This document shows, piece by piece, positions 54,022 to 64,000 of a stretch of DNA of 64,000 nucleotides. The number at the start of each line of letters is the position of its first letter. Within the stretch, counting starts at the first letter, position 1. Under the pieces are notes generated by a model that did no database searches, was not told the origin of the DNA, and was given only the letters and a program-made list of their open reading frames with translations. The position numbers and the translations under genes are program-made. The stretch is from positions 1 to 64,000 of the forward strand of contig NZ_JBGXYA010000021.1 of assembly GCF_041814905.1 (NCBI RefSeq). The letters run 5' to 3'. This DNA is from Glaesserella sp041814905. GTDB lineage: Bacteria; Pseudomonadota; Gammaproteobacteria; Enterobacterales; Pasteurellaceae.

Positions 54022-56157
54022 ATGTCTAGAACAATAATTCTTATCCCAATTAGTACCGGTGTTGGTTTAACTAGTGTGAGCTTAGGTCTAGTTCATTCTC
54101 TAGAGCAAAAAGGAGCCAAAGTCGGGTTCCTAAAACCGATTGCTCAGCCTATCAGTGGTGAAGATACGTTAGACCGCTCAACTACGATTATCCGTGCATC
54201 TCAATCAACCGAAGTCGGTGATCCGATTATGTTAAGCGTTGCAGAAGCATTGATCAGCCAAAATCAAACGGATGTATTACTTGAAAGAGTTGTTGAAGCC
54301 CATCAACAGCTTTCTAAAAATTGTGATATTACAATCATTGAAGGTTTAATCCCAACACGTAAAAATTCTTACGCAAACAGCATTAATTACGAAATTGCAC
54401 AAACCTTAGATGCAGAAATTATTCTGGTCGCTGCACCGGCTGCAGATTCGCCGGCGCAATTAAAAGAGCGCGTCGATGCGGCAGCTTCTCAATTTGGCGG
54501 TCGTGATAACCCTAATCTACTTGGCACAATCATTAATAAATTCAATGCACCGGTTGATGATTCAGGACGTACTCGTCCGGATTTAACCGAAATTTTTGAT
54601 TCATTCCAACACAGTGCGAATAACATCATTGAAGTTGAAAATCTGTTCAAAAAAGGTCCTATCAAACTGTTGGCTTGCATTCCTTGGAAATCGGATTTAA
54701 TCGCAACACGTGTAATTGATTTGGTGAAACACTTAGGGGCCGCAATTATTAACGAAGGTGATGTAGCGAAGCGCCGTATCCGCTCTATTACATTCTGTGC
54801 TCGTAGCTTGCCAAACATGGTAGAACATTTTAAAGCCGGTAGCTTATTGGTTACTTCTGCAGATCGTCCCGATGTCATAGTCGCGGCTGCGTTAGCCTCA
54901 ATGAATGGTGTTGAACTTGGTGCTGTGTTGTTAACCGGTGGATATAAAATTGATAACCAAATTATGAAGCTTTGTCAGCATGCATTTGGTACCGGTTTAC
55001 CGATTTTTCGTATTGAAGGTAATACATGGCAAACAGCATTAAGCTTACAAAGTTTTAGCCTTGAAGTACCGGTAGACGATAAAGAGCGTATTGAAGCCAT
55101 TAAACAGTATGTTTCCGATCAATTTGATGCCGGTTTTATCGAAGGTATTTCAAAAGGTGCGGTGCGGGCACGCCGTTTATCTCCGGCAGCATTCCGTTAC
55201 CAATTAACCGAACTGGCTCGTGCTGCGAAAAAACGTATTGTACTTCCGGAAGGCGATGAGCCACGTACGATTAAAGCGGCAGTATTATGTGCAGAACGTG
55301 GTATTGCGGAATGTATTTTGCTTGCCAATCCTGCCGAAGTACAACGTATTGCTGAAGTGCAAGGTGTCAAATTAGGCCCGGGCATTACGATTATCAATCC
55401 GAAAGATGTTCGTGAAAATTACGTTGAACGTTTAGTAGAGTTACGTAAAAACAAAGGTATGACGGAAGTCGTTGCTCGTGAACAGTTATTAGATAACGTT
55501 GTTCTCGGTACTATGATGTTAGAAGCTAACGAAGTAGACGGACTCGTTTCCGGCGCGGTGCATACAACAGCAAATACGATTCGCCCACCAATGCAAATCA
55601 TTAAAACCGCACCGGGTAACTCCATTATTTCTTCAGTATTCTTCATGTTATTACCAGATCAAGTTCTTGTTTATGGTGACTGTGCGGTTAATCCTGATCC
55701 TAATGCAGAACAATTAGCTGAAATCGCCATTCAATCTGCGGATTCAGCCAAATCCTTCGGTGTCGATCCGCGCGTTGCAATGATCTCCTACTCTACCGGT
55801 ACGTCAGGAAGCGGTGCGGATGTAGAAAAAGTCGCGGAAGCAACCCGTATTGCGAAAGAAAAGCGTCCGGATCTCATCATTGATGGGCCATTACAGTACG
55901 ATGCTGCAATTATGGAAGATGTAGCACGTTCTAAGGCACCGAACTCCCCTGTTGCCGGTAAAGCTACGGTATTTATCTTCCCGGATCTGAATACCGGTAA
56001 TACGACTTATAAAGCGGTGCAGCGTTCTGCAGATTTAGTTTCAATCGGTCCAATGCTTCAAGGTATGCGTAAACCGGTTAACGACCTGTCTCGCGGTGCG
56101 TTAGTTGATGATATTGTCTACACCATTGCATTAACGGCAATTCAAGCAACACAATAA
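54022..56157 (+). CDS. pta: phosphate acetyltransferase
   Basis: Interconverts acetyl-CoA and acetyl phosphate. The 711-residue long form has an N-terminal P-loop-like regulatory domain (STGVGLTSVSLGL), a DRTGG middle domain and the catalytic C-terminal domain (from about residue 390) with LPEGDEPRT, NEVDGLVSGAVHTTANTIRP, ISYSTGTSGSGAD and DGPLQYDAA. A degenerate uptake signal lies before the start. A strong terminator follows. Confidence 0.97.
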   Translation: MSRTIILIPISTGVGLTSVSLGLVHSLEQKGAKVGFLKPIAQPISGEDTLDRSTTIIRASQSTEVGDPIMLSVAEALISQNQTDVLLERVVEAHQQLSKNCDITIIEGLIPTRKNSYANSINYEIAQTLDAEIILVAAPAADSPAQLKERVDAAASQFGGRDNPNLLGTIINKFNAPVDDSGRTRPDLTEIFDSFQHSANNIIEVENLFKKGPIKLLACIPWKSDLIATRVIDLVKHLGAAIINEGDVAKRRIRSITFCARSLPNMVEHFKAGSLLVTSADRPDVIVAAALASMNGVELGAVLLTGGYKIDNQIMKLCQHAFGTGLPIFRIEGNTWQTALSLQSFSLEVPVDDKERIEAIKQYVSDQFDAGFIEGISKGAVRARRLSPAAFRYQLTELARAAKKRIVLPEGDEPRTIKAAVLCAERGIAECILLANPAEVQRIAEVQGVKLGPGITIINPKDVRENYVERLVELRKNKGMTEVVAREQLLDNVVLGTMMLEANEVDGLVSGAVHTTANTIRPPMQIIKTAPGNSIISSVFFMLLPDQVLVYGDCAVNPDPNAEQLAEIAIQSADSAKSFGVDPRVAMISYSTGTSGSGADVEKVAEATRIAKEKRPDLIIDGPLQYDAAIMEDVARSKAPNSPVAGKATVFIFPDLNTGNTTYKAVQRSADLVSIGPMLQGMRKPVNDLSRGALVDDIVYTIALTAIQATQ

Positions 56158-56174
56158 ATAATCACCTAATCAAT

Positions 56175-56204
56175 AAAAAGCCCTCGAATCACGAGGGCTT
56201 TTTT
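56175..56204. terminator. bidirectional terminator between pta and the chromate transporter gene
   Basis: AAAAGCCCTCG (to 56186) pairs with CGAGGGCTTTT (from 56192) around AATCA, with A-run and T-run outside. Confidence 0.9.
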
Positions 56205-56207
56205 ACT

Positions 56208-57386
56208 TTATAAAAATCCAATCGAAATACCACCTAATATCACCACTAACCATACAGGGATATTCCAATAGACTAATGCACTGAATGCCAATAGTACAAA
56301 CGAGAAATCACGCGGAGTAAATACGGCACTTGTCCAGACCGGATCGTATAACGCAGCGAGAAGTAATCCGACAACTGCTGCATTAATTCCTTGTAATGCA
56401 GTTTGAATATAGTTATTTTTTTGTAACTGAGACCAAAACGGAAGTACTCCGGCAATTAATAAAAAGGATGGGATAAAAATAGCAATGAGCGCAATCATTC
56501 CACCGAAAATACCATTGGGTGGAGAGACTGCAACAGAACCAAGAAAAGCCGCAAAGGTGAATAACGGTCCCGGTACTGCTTGAGCAGCTCCGTAGCCCGC
56601 TAAAAACGTATCATGACTGACCAAACCGGTTGACACAATTTCTGTTTTCAGTAGTGGTAAAACAACGTGTCCCCCACCAAAAACAAGTGAACCTGCACGA
56701 TAAAAACTATCGTTCATCATCCAAAATTGACTGGACGACACAGAATGGATATAAGGCAAGACCATTAACAGCATTGCAAATATAATAAGCCAAATAGCCC
56801 CGGAACGGCGACTGATTGAAACACTAAAAGCTGAATTATCACTTTTTAAGCTATTTTTAAACAGAATAACCCCGAGAATACCGGCAATGACAATAACAAC
56901 AGGTTGAATCCAAATTTGTGGAACAAGCGATACGATAACGGCTGCAATTATCATAATGCTTACTTTTTGAATACCTTGACACAATTTTGTTGCCATTGTC
57001 CAAACAGCCTGTGCAACGACGGCTACTGCTACAATTTTTAGTCCGTGTAAAACCTGTGCAGATAATATTTCGGAATAATTTTGAATACCTAATGCAAAAA
57101 GAATCAGCATAATTGCAGAAGGCAGCGTAAATCCGACCCAAGCAAGAAAAGCACCTAAATACCCTGCTTTTGACAGTCCGATAGCCATTCCTACTTGGCT
57201 ACTCGCAGGTCCCGGTAAGAATTGACAGAGTGCAACAAGATCAGCATAAGCTTGTTCGGAATACCACCCTCTTTTTTTGACGAATTCTTCATGAAAATAC
57301 GCCAAATGTGCAACCGGTCCACCAAAAGAAGTAAAGCCTAAACGTAGAAAAATCAGGAAAATATGTAATGGCGTGACGGATTTCAT
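56208..57386 (-). CDS. chrA: chromate transporter family protein, two-domain form
   Basis: A 392-residue inner-membrane protein of the CHR family with about ten to twelve membrane segments in two homologous halves. The first half has RLGFTSFGGPVAHLAYFHEEFVKKRGW split by family residues and LCQFLPGPASSQVGMAIG. The second repeats FGGGHVVLPLL and AAQAVPGPLFTFAAFLG. Such proteins export chromate with proton exchange, but many members are untested. The ATG at 57386 has GGAG six bases upstream and is preferred over 57398. It stands alone. Confidence 0.88.
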   Translation of the reverse strand: MKSVTPLHIFLIFLRLGFTSFGGPVAHLAYFHEEFVKKRGWYSEQAYADLVALCQFLPGPASSQVGMAIGLSKAGYLGAFLAWVGFTLPSAIMLILFALGIQNYSEILSAQVLHGLKIVAVAVVAQAVWTMATKLCQGIQKVSIMIIAAVIVSLVPQIWIQPVVIVIAGILGVILFKNSLKSDNSAFSVSISRRSGAIWLIIFAMLLMVLPYIHSVSSSQFWMMNDSFYRAGSLVFGGGHVVLPLLKTEIVSTGLVSHDTFLAGYGAAQAVPGPLFTFAAFLGSVAVSPPNGIFGGMIALIAIFIPSFLLIAGVLPFWSQLQKNNYIQTALQGINAAVVGLLLAALYDPVWTSAVFTPRDFSFVLLAFSALVYWNIPVWLVVILGGISIGFL

Positions 57387-57484
57387 ATTTAACTCCATTT
57401 CATACCCGAGGTGAGTTTATATAAAGGCGCAATATAAAAGCAGTCGATCTCGCCTCAAAATTTGCAAATTTTAAGACGAAACTG

Positions 57485-57493
57485 ACCGCTTGT
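57485..57493 (-). repeat. uptake signal downstream of mukB
   Basis: ACCGCTTGT at 57485-57493 with a degenerate facing copy near 57437 and TTTGCAAATTTT between. It forms an imperfect inverted pair between mukB and chrA. Confidence 0.65.
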
Positions 57494-57503
57494 ATTAACT
57501 TAT

Positions 57504-60500
57504 TTATTCCCCGAACCCTTTTAATCCGACAACGTGAACGTACTCTTGATTGTTGGCGATTTTACGTACCAGTTTATAGGTTGTACCACGTTCTGGACTT
57601 ATATTCTCCGGTGCGGCGATAAGCAGTTGCATATCTAAACGTTCGCAAAGTTCAAAGAGCGTATTGATTGACATCGCATCTAAACGTGCGGCTTCGTCTA
57701 GGAATAGCAAACGACACGGCAGGATATCTTTGGCACGTAGGCGACGAGATTCTTCTTCCCAGCTTTGCACCACCATGAGTAAGATCGACATACCGGTACC
57801 GATAGCTTCACCCGTTGAAAGCGAGCTACTTTCCGCACGCATCCAACCGTCAGCACCACGAAAGGTTTCTACTTCCAAATCTAAATAATTACGATAATCC
57901 AGCAACTCTTCTCCAATGGTTTGCGGTGTGCGTTGCCCCATTTCGATATGCGGGTTCACACGTTTATACAACATGGCTAAGGCTTCCGAGAAGCTGAGTT
58001 TTTGGTTCTCGAATAAATCAGAGTGTTGATCACGCTCGCTTGATAATGCATTGAGTAAAATCGCGTGGGTGTCACGAATATTCACAACCAAACGTACCCC
58101 TTTCACCTGACCGAAGGCGATATTTTGTAGTCCTTGGTTGAGTTGTAGTATACGGTTTTGCTCGCGCTGAATGGTTTTTCGCAAGATATTCGCGACGCTT
58201 TCCGAGCTGATGGCTAATTTTTTCTCACGTGAAGTGAGTTCATTGGTTAAACGCGAAAGCTCAATTTCCATTTGTTCGATAGCATCGATCGGATCATCTG
58301 TTTTGATAATATCTTGACGAATGCGCTCACGCAAATGTTGATAAACCGAGATAAAAAATGCAATTTTATTCTCTGGCTTGCGGCTGTCTTCCGATGCCCG
58401 TAGGCTGTCTCGCAGATATTCATTATCTGCTACAGCTTGACGCAATGCACCCAGTGCTTTGTCCGAAATGGAACGTAATTCTTCCGCAGTTTGATAAGCT
58501 AATTCACGGCGATTTAAGCGTTTTTCTACATCACTGTTGCGAGAAAGTTTTAACACCAAACACCAACTTACCTTCGCTTGTACCACGATTTCACGTTGTG
58601 CTTTGTATTCCCGTTCTGCTTTACGCAATGCTTTTCCAAGATTGTCCGCTTCTGCTTCAATGACCGCTAATTGTTTGTCAATATAGCTCTTGCGGGTGCG
58701 GTGCTGATTTAAACGTTGTTGTAACTCATCACGGCGGATACGGGCGCGTTCCTCTGCCCCACTATCGTTACGAATACCGTATTCATCCATTTCTCGCACA
58801 AGCTCTTGTAACATCTGGTTTTTCGCATCATAAGAACTGCGTAAGGATGTAAATACTTGATTATATTGTGTTAATTGAGTTTGTGCTTGGCGTAACAGTT
58901 CGCGCGCTTGTTCACGTTCACGCTGTGCATTTTCTAAACGTTGACGAAGTTGTTCATTCAATGCAGAGCCTTCCGCGCCAATGGTTTCTTTGTAGCTAAA
59001 GTGCAAACGGCGGTTCATGACATCGGCCAAACTGAACACTTTTTGTTGTAACAATTTTTGTTGTTCCACAGCGCGTTTATAGTTTTCTTGGAGCTGATCA
59101 AACTGGGTTGGATCGCTCTTCAATGCCGCTGCAATCGGCTCAAGTTGAGCTAAGAAATTGCCGTATTGACGGATGAACTGCTCATCTTCTTGAGCCTCTA
59201 ATAACTGCTCTCGGCACTCTTCTACACGGTCTAGTAAAGTTTCATCTGCCAGTACATTTAATTGTGGCAAGACTTTGTTCAACAGTTGTAACTGCACCTT
59301 GCTATTATCTAACTGGTGGCGAAGTTGTTGCTCTTGCCCGTTTGCTTGGTTTAAATCACGTTCAATTTCCGTGCGCTGCTGGGCAATCGCTTGCATAGTC
59401 ACTTCCGGATCCGGCTGAAATGCAAGAGCTAAATGCGTACCGACGAATTGGCTAAGATGTTGATGTAAACGCTGACATTTTTGCACGTCAAAAGCACGTT
59501 CCGCGTGTTTTTCGGCAGTTTCATCACGCTCAGCATTGAGTTTTTCAAGCTGTTTCTCACGGGATGCTCGTCCGAACACAGCAAATTCAGAAAATTTAGA
59601 GTAACGCCATTGACGATCAGAAAGTTGAACTACCACGCCGTCTTTGAACTCTTCCGACAGGAATACGTTATCGTCAAAGGCGTTCGGATCACCTTCAATC
59701 AAATAAAGATTATCAGGACAATCATCTAACTGTGATAGCTGTGATTTCACGGCTTCCAAATCACGTACCACAATGGCATGGCGGGCCTCCCCATATAAAG
59801 CTGAGAAGTATGGCGCATCTTCAAGCGATACGTCATCATACAATTCTGAAATTAATACGCCGCCGAATTTTTCTGCAAGATGATTTAAGCGAATATCTTC
59901 AGCTCCGTCCGGTTGACTTAGGCGAGAGATCTGTTCATCCAATAGCTGTTCACGACGGGCCAGTTCATCACGTTCAAGCGTAGCTTCACGCTCTTTGCTC
60001 AACATGGTTTGCATAAACAGCATCACGGCTTGACTGGCTTCAAATGTTTCACCGCACTGCTCTTGTAGGCGAATAAGTGCGGACTGTGCCGTATGCCATG
60101 CCGGAGCATTTTGAGCAAGCTGCTGATATTGTTGATTCAATTGTTCGCGCTGTTGACGTTGAGTTGAACGCACTTCAACAAACTGAGCAAGCTCCGATTC
60201 TAAATCTTCAAGTCGGGCTTGTTGCTCTTCGTAGTAAGCTTCAAGTTCTTCGGCATTGGCTAAATCCGTTTGAGCTTTTTGATTAAATTCTGCTAATAAT
60301 CGTTCGGCATTTCGCTGTTGGTGCAAACGTTGTTCTAATTCTGCAAGTTTTTGGCGTAAAGCCACCGCTTGTTGAGCTTGAGATTTTTGATTCGGGTAAG
60401 CGGAAAGCAATTTACGGGCGTCATCCCACGCTTGCAAGCGGTCCGTTTCACCGACAATTTTGCAAACAAGCTCATACGCTTTATCAAATTGACTTTTCGC

Positions 60501-61973
60501 CATATCCGATACTGATAAGCGTTGTTCAAGATCGAATACACGGTCGGTCATTTCATCTGCTTGGGCTGAAAATTCTGCGTGGTAATCTTCGACATTATGT
60601 AAATCTAAATGAGCTAATCCACTTAATTGTTTTGCTTTTTCTAAGGCGTTGATCGCTTGTTGGTATTGCAGTGCGCGAGTTTGCTGTGCATCGAGTGCTT
60701 GTTGGTAATCAGCCATTTGTGAACGCAGTTCTTCAACCACGTCTTCGGCTTCATCCGCACGGGATTGAGCCTGTTCGACACGTTCCGTGACTTCCTCCAA
60801 CGCCATTTGTTGCTCTTCAAGTTTTTCGTTTAGCTCATCCACTTCATCTTGATAGCGTTCCATTTTTTCTTGATGACGAACAGCATTCATCACCAAATTG
60901 AGATGATCGGTCGCACTATTATATTCTGCCTCTAATCCACCCTCATTTTGTTCAAGATCATGCATTTCACGGCTTAATTCAACAATACGTTGCTGTTCAA
61001 GCTCGATTTTTGATTTGGTTTGATACCACTCTTGACGTTTTTCAATTGCATTTTGCACGTTGCCGCGACGCTCGTTTGCATGGCGCATATAATCTGCCGA
61101 TACATAGTTGGTCGATTCAGTGATCAACTTTTTGAACATATCACGGTCAGACTGGGTTACTTTAATCGCTTCAAGGGTCATTCGATTTTCACGCAATGCG
61201 GATTCCATATCTTGGAAGGCTTGGCGCACACCGAGATTCTCCGGCAGCAAGTAGTCACGTAGAGATTTAGTGATAACACTTGAGATACCACCGTAAAGAG
61301 ATGCTTCGATTAATTTATAAAATTTGCTACGGTCAGATGATGAACGAAGGCGTTTCGGAATAATGCCCAGATCAAATAAGAAACCGTGATAATCGGTGAT
61401 GGAATGATATTGTTTGAACTGAACGTCACTTCCGTCAAACTTATCTTTCAGATCGTTTAACGGCAGAACACGGGCGTTTTTTTCACCGACCTGTTCCGTT
61501 AAAATACTAATGATCGATTGATTAAAATCGATATTTTGGATAGAAAATGAACGGATGTCGACTTTTTTATCGCGTCCTGCAATCTGTTGCAAACGCACCC
61601 CGGTAATCACTCGTTGCTTGCGTGAGTTTTCACTTTCAAGCACCGCATAACAAACACCCGCTTTTAATTTACCGTATAAACCTTTATCACGCGAGCTGGA
61701 GGTTGAGCCGGCTTCGGTTGTATTTCGGAAGTTAATTAGGCTGAGATCGGGTATTAACGCAGTAACAAAACCTGCCATCGTGGTCGATTTACCCGCTCCG
61801 TTACCGCCCGAAAGGGTTGTGACTAATTCGTCCAAATCAAAAGTACGGGCAAAAAAACCGTTCCAGTTGATGAGGGTCAGCGAGCGAAATTTACCACGCT
61901 CAACGCTGTCAGAGCGTTTCGCTAATGGTGCGGTTACATTGTCTTGTTGCGAAATGAAATCCGTGTTGTTCAT
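57504..61973 (-). CDS. mukB: chromosome partition protein MukB
   Basis: The SMC-like core of the MukBEF condensin. The 1489-residue protein has the Walker A motif GGNGAGKST at residues 56-64, two long coiled-coil arms with a hinge near 650-780, and the C-terminal SSLSTGEAIGTGMSILLMVVQSW signature and LLFLDEAARLDAMS Walker B. It binds MukE and MukF and organises the chromosome. Length is close to E. coli (1486). A degenerate uptake signal lies inside the gene near 60435. AAAGGA precedes the start. Confidence 0.98.
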   Translation of the reverse strand: MNNTDFISQQDNVTAPLAKRSDSVERGKFRSLTLINWNGFFARTFDLDELVTTLSGGNGAGKSTTMAGFVTALIPDLSLINFRNTTEAGSTSSSRDKGLYGKLKAGVCYAVLESENSRKQRVITGVRLQQIAGRDKKVDIRSFSIQNIDFNQSIISILTEQVGEKNARVLPLNDLKDKFDGSDVQFKQYHSITDYHGFLFDLGIIPKRLRSSSDRSKFYKLIEASLYGGISSVITKSLRDYLLPENLGVRQAFQDMESALRENRMTLEAIKVTQSDRDMFKKLITESTNYVSADYMRHANERRGNVQNAIEKRQEWYQTKSKIELEQQRIVELSREMHDLEQNEGGLEAEYNSATDHLNLVMNAVRHQEKMERYQDEVDELNEKLEEQQMALEEVTERVEQAQSRADEAEDVVEELRSQMADYQQALDAQQTRALQYQQAINALEKAKQLSGLAHLDLHNVEDYHAEFSAQADEMTDRVFDLEQRLSVSDMAKSQFDKAYELVCKIVGETDRLQAWDDARKLLSAYPNQKSQAQQAVALRQKLAELEQRLHQQRNAERLLAEFNQKAQTDLANAEELEAYYEEQQARLEDLESELAQFVEVRSTQRQQREQLNQQYQQLAQNAPAWHTAQSALIRLQEQCGETFEASQAVMLFMQTMLSKEREATLERDELARREQLLDEQISRLSQPDGAEDIRLNHLAEKFGGVLISELYDDVSLEDAPYFSALYGEARHAIVVRDLEAVKSQLSQLDDCPDNLYLIEGDPNAFDDNVFLSEEFKDGVVVQLSDRQWRYSKFSEFAVFGRASREKQLEKLNAERDETAEKHAERAFDVQKCQRLHQHLSQFVGTHLALAFQPDPEVTMQAIAQQRTEIERDLNQANGQEQQLRHQLDNSKVQLQLLNKVLPQLNVLADETLLDRVEECREQLLEAQEDEQFIRQYGNFLAQLEPIAAALKSDPTQFDQLQENYKRAVEQQKLLQQKVFSLADVMNRRLHFSYKETIGAEGSALNEQLRQRLENAQREREQARELLRQAQTQLTQYNQVFTSLRSSYDAKNQMLQELVREMDEYGIRNDSGAEERARIRRDELQQRLNQHRTRKSYIDKQLAVIEAEADNLGKALRKAEREYKAQREIVVQAKVSWCLVLKLSRNSDVEKRLNRRELAYQTAEELRSISDKALGALRQAVADNEYLRDSLRASEDSRKPENKIAFFISVYQHLRERIRQDIIKTDDPIDAIEQMEIELSRLTNELTSREKKLAISSESVANILRKTIQREQNRILQLNQGLQNIAFGQVKGVRLVVNIRDTHAILLNALSSERDQHSDLFENQKLSFSEALAMLYKRVNPHIEMGQRTPQTIGEELLDYRNYLDLEVETFRGADGWMRAESSSLSTGEAIGTGMSILLMVVQSWEEESRRLRAKDILPCRLLFLDEAARLDAMSINTLFELCERLDMQLLIAAPENISPERGTTYKLVRKIANNQEYVHVVGLKGFGE

Positions 61974-62054
61974 TAGGATTTTTCCTTTGGGTTATCTGTT
62001 TGTTCTTTCGTTATTTCTAGTTAAGCATTCGTTCTACCCTTTAAGGTAGTAAAG

Positions 62055-62780
62055 TTACTCTTCGCTTTGTTCTAATACTTCTTCATCGGAATCTAATTCT
62101 GCAATTTCTTGCTCCGAATCGACCGCTTGTTCGTTGAGTAAAGCCGGATTCGTCGCTTCACCGTCACGAATTAAGCGTAATTGTGCTTCACGCGGATCGT
62201 CTCCTGTGCGTACATCTGCACCAAATCGGAATACCGATTCAGAAATGACAAATTTTTTACTGTTTTGGTCACCCATGCGGGTAATAATACCGATACGCTG
62301 TAAACGGCGTAATGCACCACCGACTTTTTCAGCAAGTTTGGCTTTATCTAAGTCTGAACCTGTTGAACGCGGGTTAACCGCTTTAAGTAATTTTGTTTCA
62401 TCGGCAAGGTTAAGAAGCTCTTCATAAACATCATCAAAACTGAAAATACCTTGTTGGGCCAAACGCTCCGGACTCAAATAGAGATAACACAATACTTTAC
62501 CGACTAACATTTCCATTTCACTCATGGCACTACGGGCAATCAACGTCGTTGCTTTCGGACGTAAATAGAAAAAACCTTCCGGAGCACGGATTAATTCAAC
62601 ATGATAACGGCGGTAGAATTGCTCTAATTCTGCTTGGAAATCCATTAAAAACGCATGTTCGTCAAGGGCTTCTAAACTGATATGTCGCCCTGCACGCAAC
62701 TGACTGTCAAGCTGCGGAAAAATCGGATTAGCAATCGCAAGGACTAATTTCGTTGGGATAAGATCTTGGTTGTCTGTCAT
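62055..62780 (-). CDS. mukE: chromosome partition protein MukE
   Basis: A 241-residue winged-helix kite protein that binds MukF in the MukBEF complex. The family segments are SLEALDEHAFLMDFQ, FYRRYHVELIRAPEGFFYLRP, CYLYLSPERLAQQGIF and ESVFRFGADVRTGDDPREAQLRLIRDGEA in order. The tail is acidic. It lies between mukF and mukB. An uptake signal inside the gene (62122-62130) falls in the acidic tail. Confidence 0.97.
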   Translation of the reverse strand: MTDNQDLIPTKLVLAIANPIFPQLDSQLRAGRHISLEALDEHAFLMDFQAELEQFYRRYHVELIRAPEGFFYLRPKATTLIARSAMSEMEMLVGKVLCYLYLSPERLAQQGIFSFDDVYEELLNLADETKLLKAVNPRSTGSDLDKAKLAEKVGGALRRLQRIGIITRMGDQNSKKFVISESVFRFGADVRTGDDPREAQLRLIRDGEATNPALLNEQAVDSEQEIAELDSDEEVLEQSEE

Positions 62781-62867
62781 TGTATTTTCTCTTAATTATG
62801 CCGGCACGAGCGTCTCGTTCGAGCTATAAATTCATTCAAATATTGTTATTTTTTGCCACTCATTGAT

Positions 62868-63998
62868 CTAACGATTATAGCGGTCAATTACATTCGCCTG
62901 AACTTCGGCGCCTTTCTCGTTAATTGGTTGCCATTCCGGATAAATAGCGCGGGTATCTTGACTTGCCATTCCCAGTTTAACGGCTTGATCCACAATTATG
63001 CGAGCAACGTCAAAATGACGCGATTCCGGATATTTTGCAAGCTGTTCGCGTAAAATAGCACCAAGATCGAGCGGTTTATCTTGTTCACGGAACGGGGCAA
63101 GTTGTGCCTGCATAATTGCAATAATCTGCTCTTGTACTTCGCTCATTGATTCAAATTCCAGTTCGTTTGGTAATTCGCCAACAGCTTCCGCTTCATTAAA
63201 TTCAGTTTCGTCATCCCGTAAATCGACTAACGGATCCGCTTTGGCAATATAAAGTTGCCATGGCGCATCAAAATAGCTTTGAATAGATTGGCGCAAACGT
63301 TGACCGAATACACGGTTTTTATCCATATCAATGGCGGTACGAATAAATTTATGAACATGGCGGTCGTAGCCGATCCAAAGGTCAATGGCTTGTTGTCCCC
63401 AACTGATAATGCGGTCGAGCTTGTTTTGGAGATTAACGACAAGTTGATCAACGAAATCTAAATCCTCACGCCCAATTAAGCAACTTTGAATACGCAGTAA
63501 TTGAGCCTGAAGCTTATCGCCGGCAGCATTTAATGTATCCTGTAATTCGCGCAAATTGCCTGATGTTTCATCTAATAATTGCTGACAAGTGGCTATTGCT
63601 TCGTGCCAATTTTGATTTAATAAGCTTGCGATGCGTTCACGAATTTGCTGCTGATTTTCGTCCATCATGCGTTGCGAAAGATCAATGCTATCGAAAATCT
63701 CGGCGACGGAGTATTTCAACGGACCGAATACTTGAGTACGCCAAAAACGTTCGTCACCGTCTTCTTCAGCTGACGCGGAGGCTCGTTGAATTTCTTCGGC
63801 AACAATGGAAAGCTGGATAGAAAGACGCAATGTGGAGAATTCGCGTTGACGAACATAATAATCTGAAACACCGACGCCAAGCGGAGTTAAACGATAAATG
63901 GCCAAACCTTCGGTAAATTCACTGCTGAAGCGGTTTAAAAAACGCTGTTTAACAAGGTCATTCACAGCGTTATTGGCACGCTGAGCCAAGGTCGCATC
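62868..63998 (-). CDS. mukF: chromosome partition protein MukF, C-terminal part (5' end outside window)
   Basis: The kleisin of MukBEF. About 376 residues are visible; the frame runs open to the window end as a DATLAQRANNAVND segment. The family N-terminal winged helix is missing. Present are RLTPLGVGVSDYYVRQREFSTLRL, SVAEIFDSIDLSQRMMDE, NLRELQDTLNAAGDKLQ and the IIDWGQQ-like IISWGQQAIDLWIGYDRHVHKFIRTAIDMDKNRVF region, and the C-terminal winged helix (HFDVARIIVDQAV). Gap to mukE is 87 bases. Confidence 0.97.
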   Translation of the reverse strand, partial: DATLAQRANNAVNDLVKQRFLNRFSSEFTEGLAIYRLTPLGVGVSDYYVRQREFSTLRLSIQLSIVAEEIQRASASAEEDGDERFWRTQVFGPLKYSVAEIFDSIDLSQRMMDENQQQIRERIASLLNQNWHEAIATCQQLLDETSGNLRELQDTLNAAGDKLQAQLLRIQSCLIGREDLDFVDQLVVNLQNKLDRIISWGQQAIDLWIGYDRHVHKFIRTAIDMDKNRVFGQRLRQSIQSYFDAPWQLYIAKADPLVDLRDDETEFNEAEAVGELPNELEFESMSEVQEQIIAIMQAQLAPFREQDKPLDLGAILREQLAKYPESRHFDVARIIVDQAVKLGMASQDTRAIYPEWQPINEKGAEVQANVIDRYNR

Positions 63999-64000
63999 CG

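Noticed and set aside
3083..57493. Regularly recurring inverted motif as a CRISPR or transposon end
   Set aside because: The motif is the ACAAGCGGT uptake signal, dispersed singly and in pairs across the window, with no spacer structure and no cas genes.
57815..61262. Several plus-strand open frames of 60-101 codons
   Set aside because: All are antisense to mukB, which reads intact with clear SMC-like motifs; none has a ribosome site or a protein-like sequence.

Overview
The window looks like chromosome of a Pasteurellaceae bacterium of the Actinobacillus pleuropneumoniae group. The main evidence is the many copies of the uptake signal core ACAAGCGGT / ACCGCTTGT, often followed by the usual TTTGCAAA-type flank and often placed as inverted pairs between genes. 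The protein set (MukBEF, CpxRA, Mlc, AcnB, AlaS-CsrA, RpsA-IhfB-LapAB-PyrF-YciH) is ordinary gammaproteobacterial. The species is an inference.

Bases 1-6850 are an accessory region. It holds the 3' end of an Rhs gene with its polymorphic toxin tip and a candidate immunity gene. Three displaced orphan Rhs tips follow, each with a short piece of Rhs core, a different toxin tip and its own AT-rich candidate immunity gene. A fifth, broken Rhs fragment is fused to unrelated sequence. Uptake-signal pairs sit at the cassette joins, which suggests that tips were gained by natural transformation and recombination in the conserved core.

Bases 7082-17255 hold a zinc-ribbon membrane protein, xseA, and a type I secretion locus. 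In that locus a 1023-residue beta-helix surface protein (minus strand) faces an operon for a TolC-like channel, an ABC exporter and an HlyD-type adaptor. The exported protein has a BapA-like prefix but no RTX repeats.

Bases 17369-30112 carry metF with MetJ-like boxes, acnB and gltA (TCA cycle), a Nif3-family gene, and a minus-strand run mazG-cpxR-cpxA-macB, then pepP. A Phd/PIN toxin-antitoxin pair follows at 30176-30837. Next is a biosynthetic operon serC-DUF711-hisC-aroA, then uspA, alaS-csrA, a phosphomannomutase gene, galU, degS, cmk, rpsA, ihfB, lapA, lapB, pyrF and yciH.

Bases 48360-64000 carry bioD and an Mlc-like ROK regulator (the same neighbours as ynfK-mlc in E. coli), rnd, a small lipoprotein gene, ackA-pta for acetate overflow, a chrA-type transporter, and the mukF-mukE-mukB condensin operon, with mukF cut by the window end. 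No tRNA, rRNA, CRISPR array, transposase or prophage was recognised. Function assignments come from reading the proteins and from memory of the families; no search was run.
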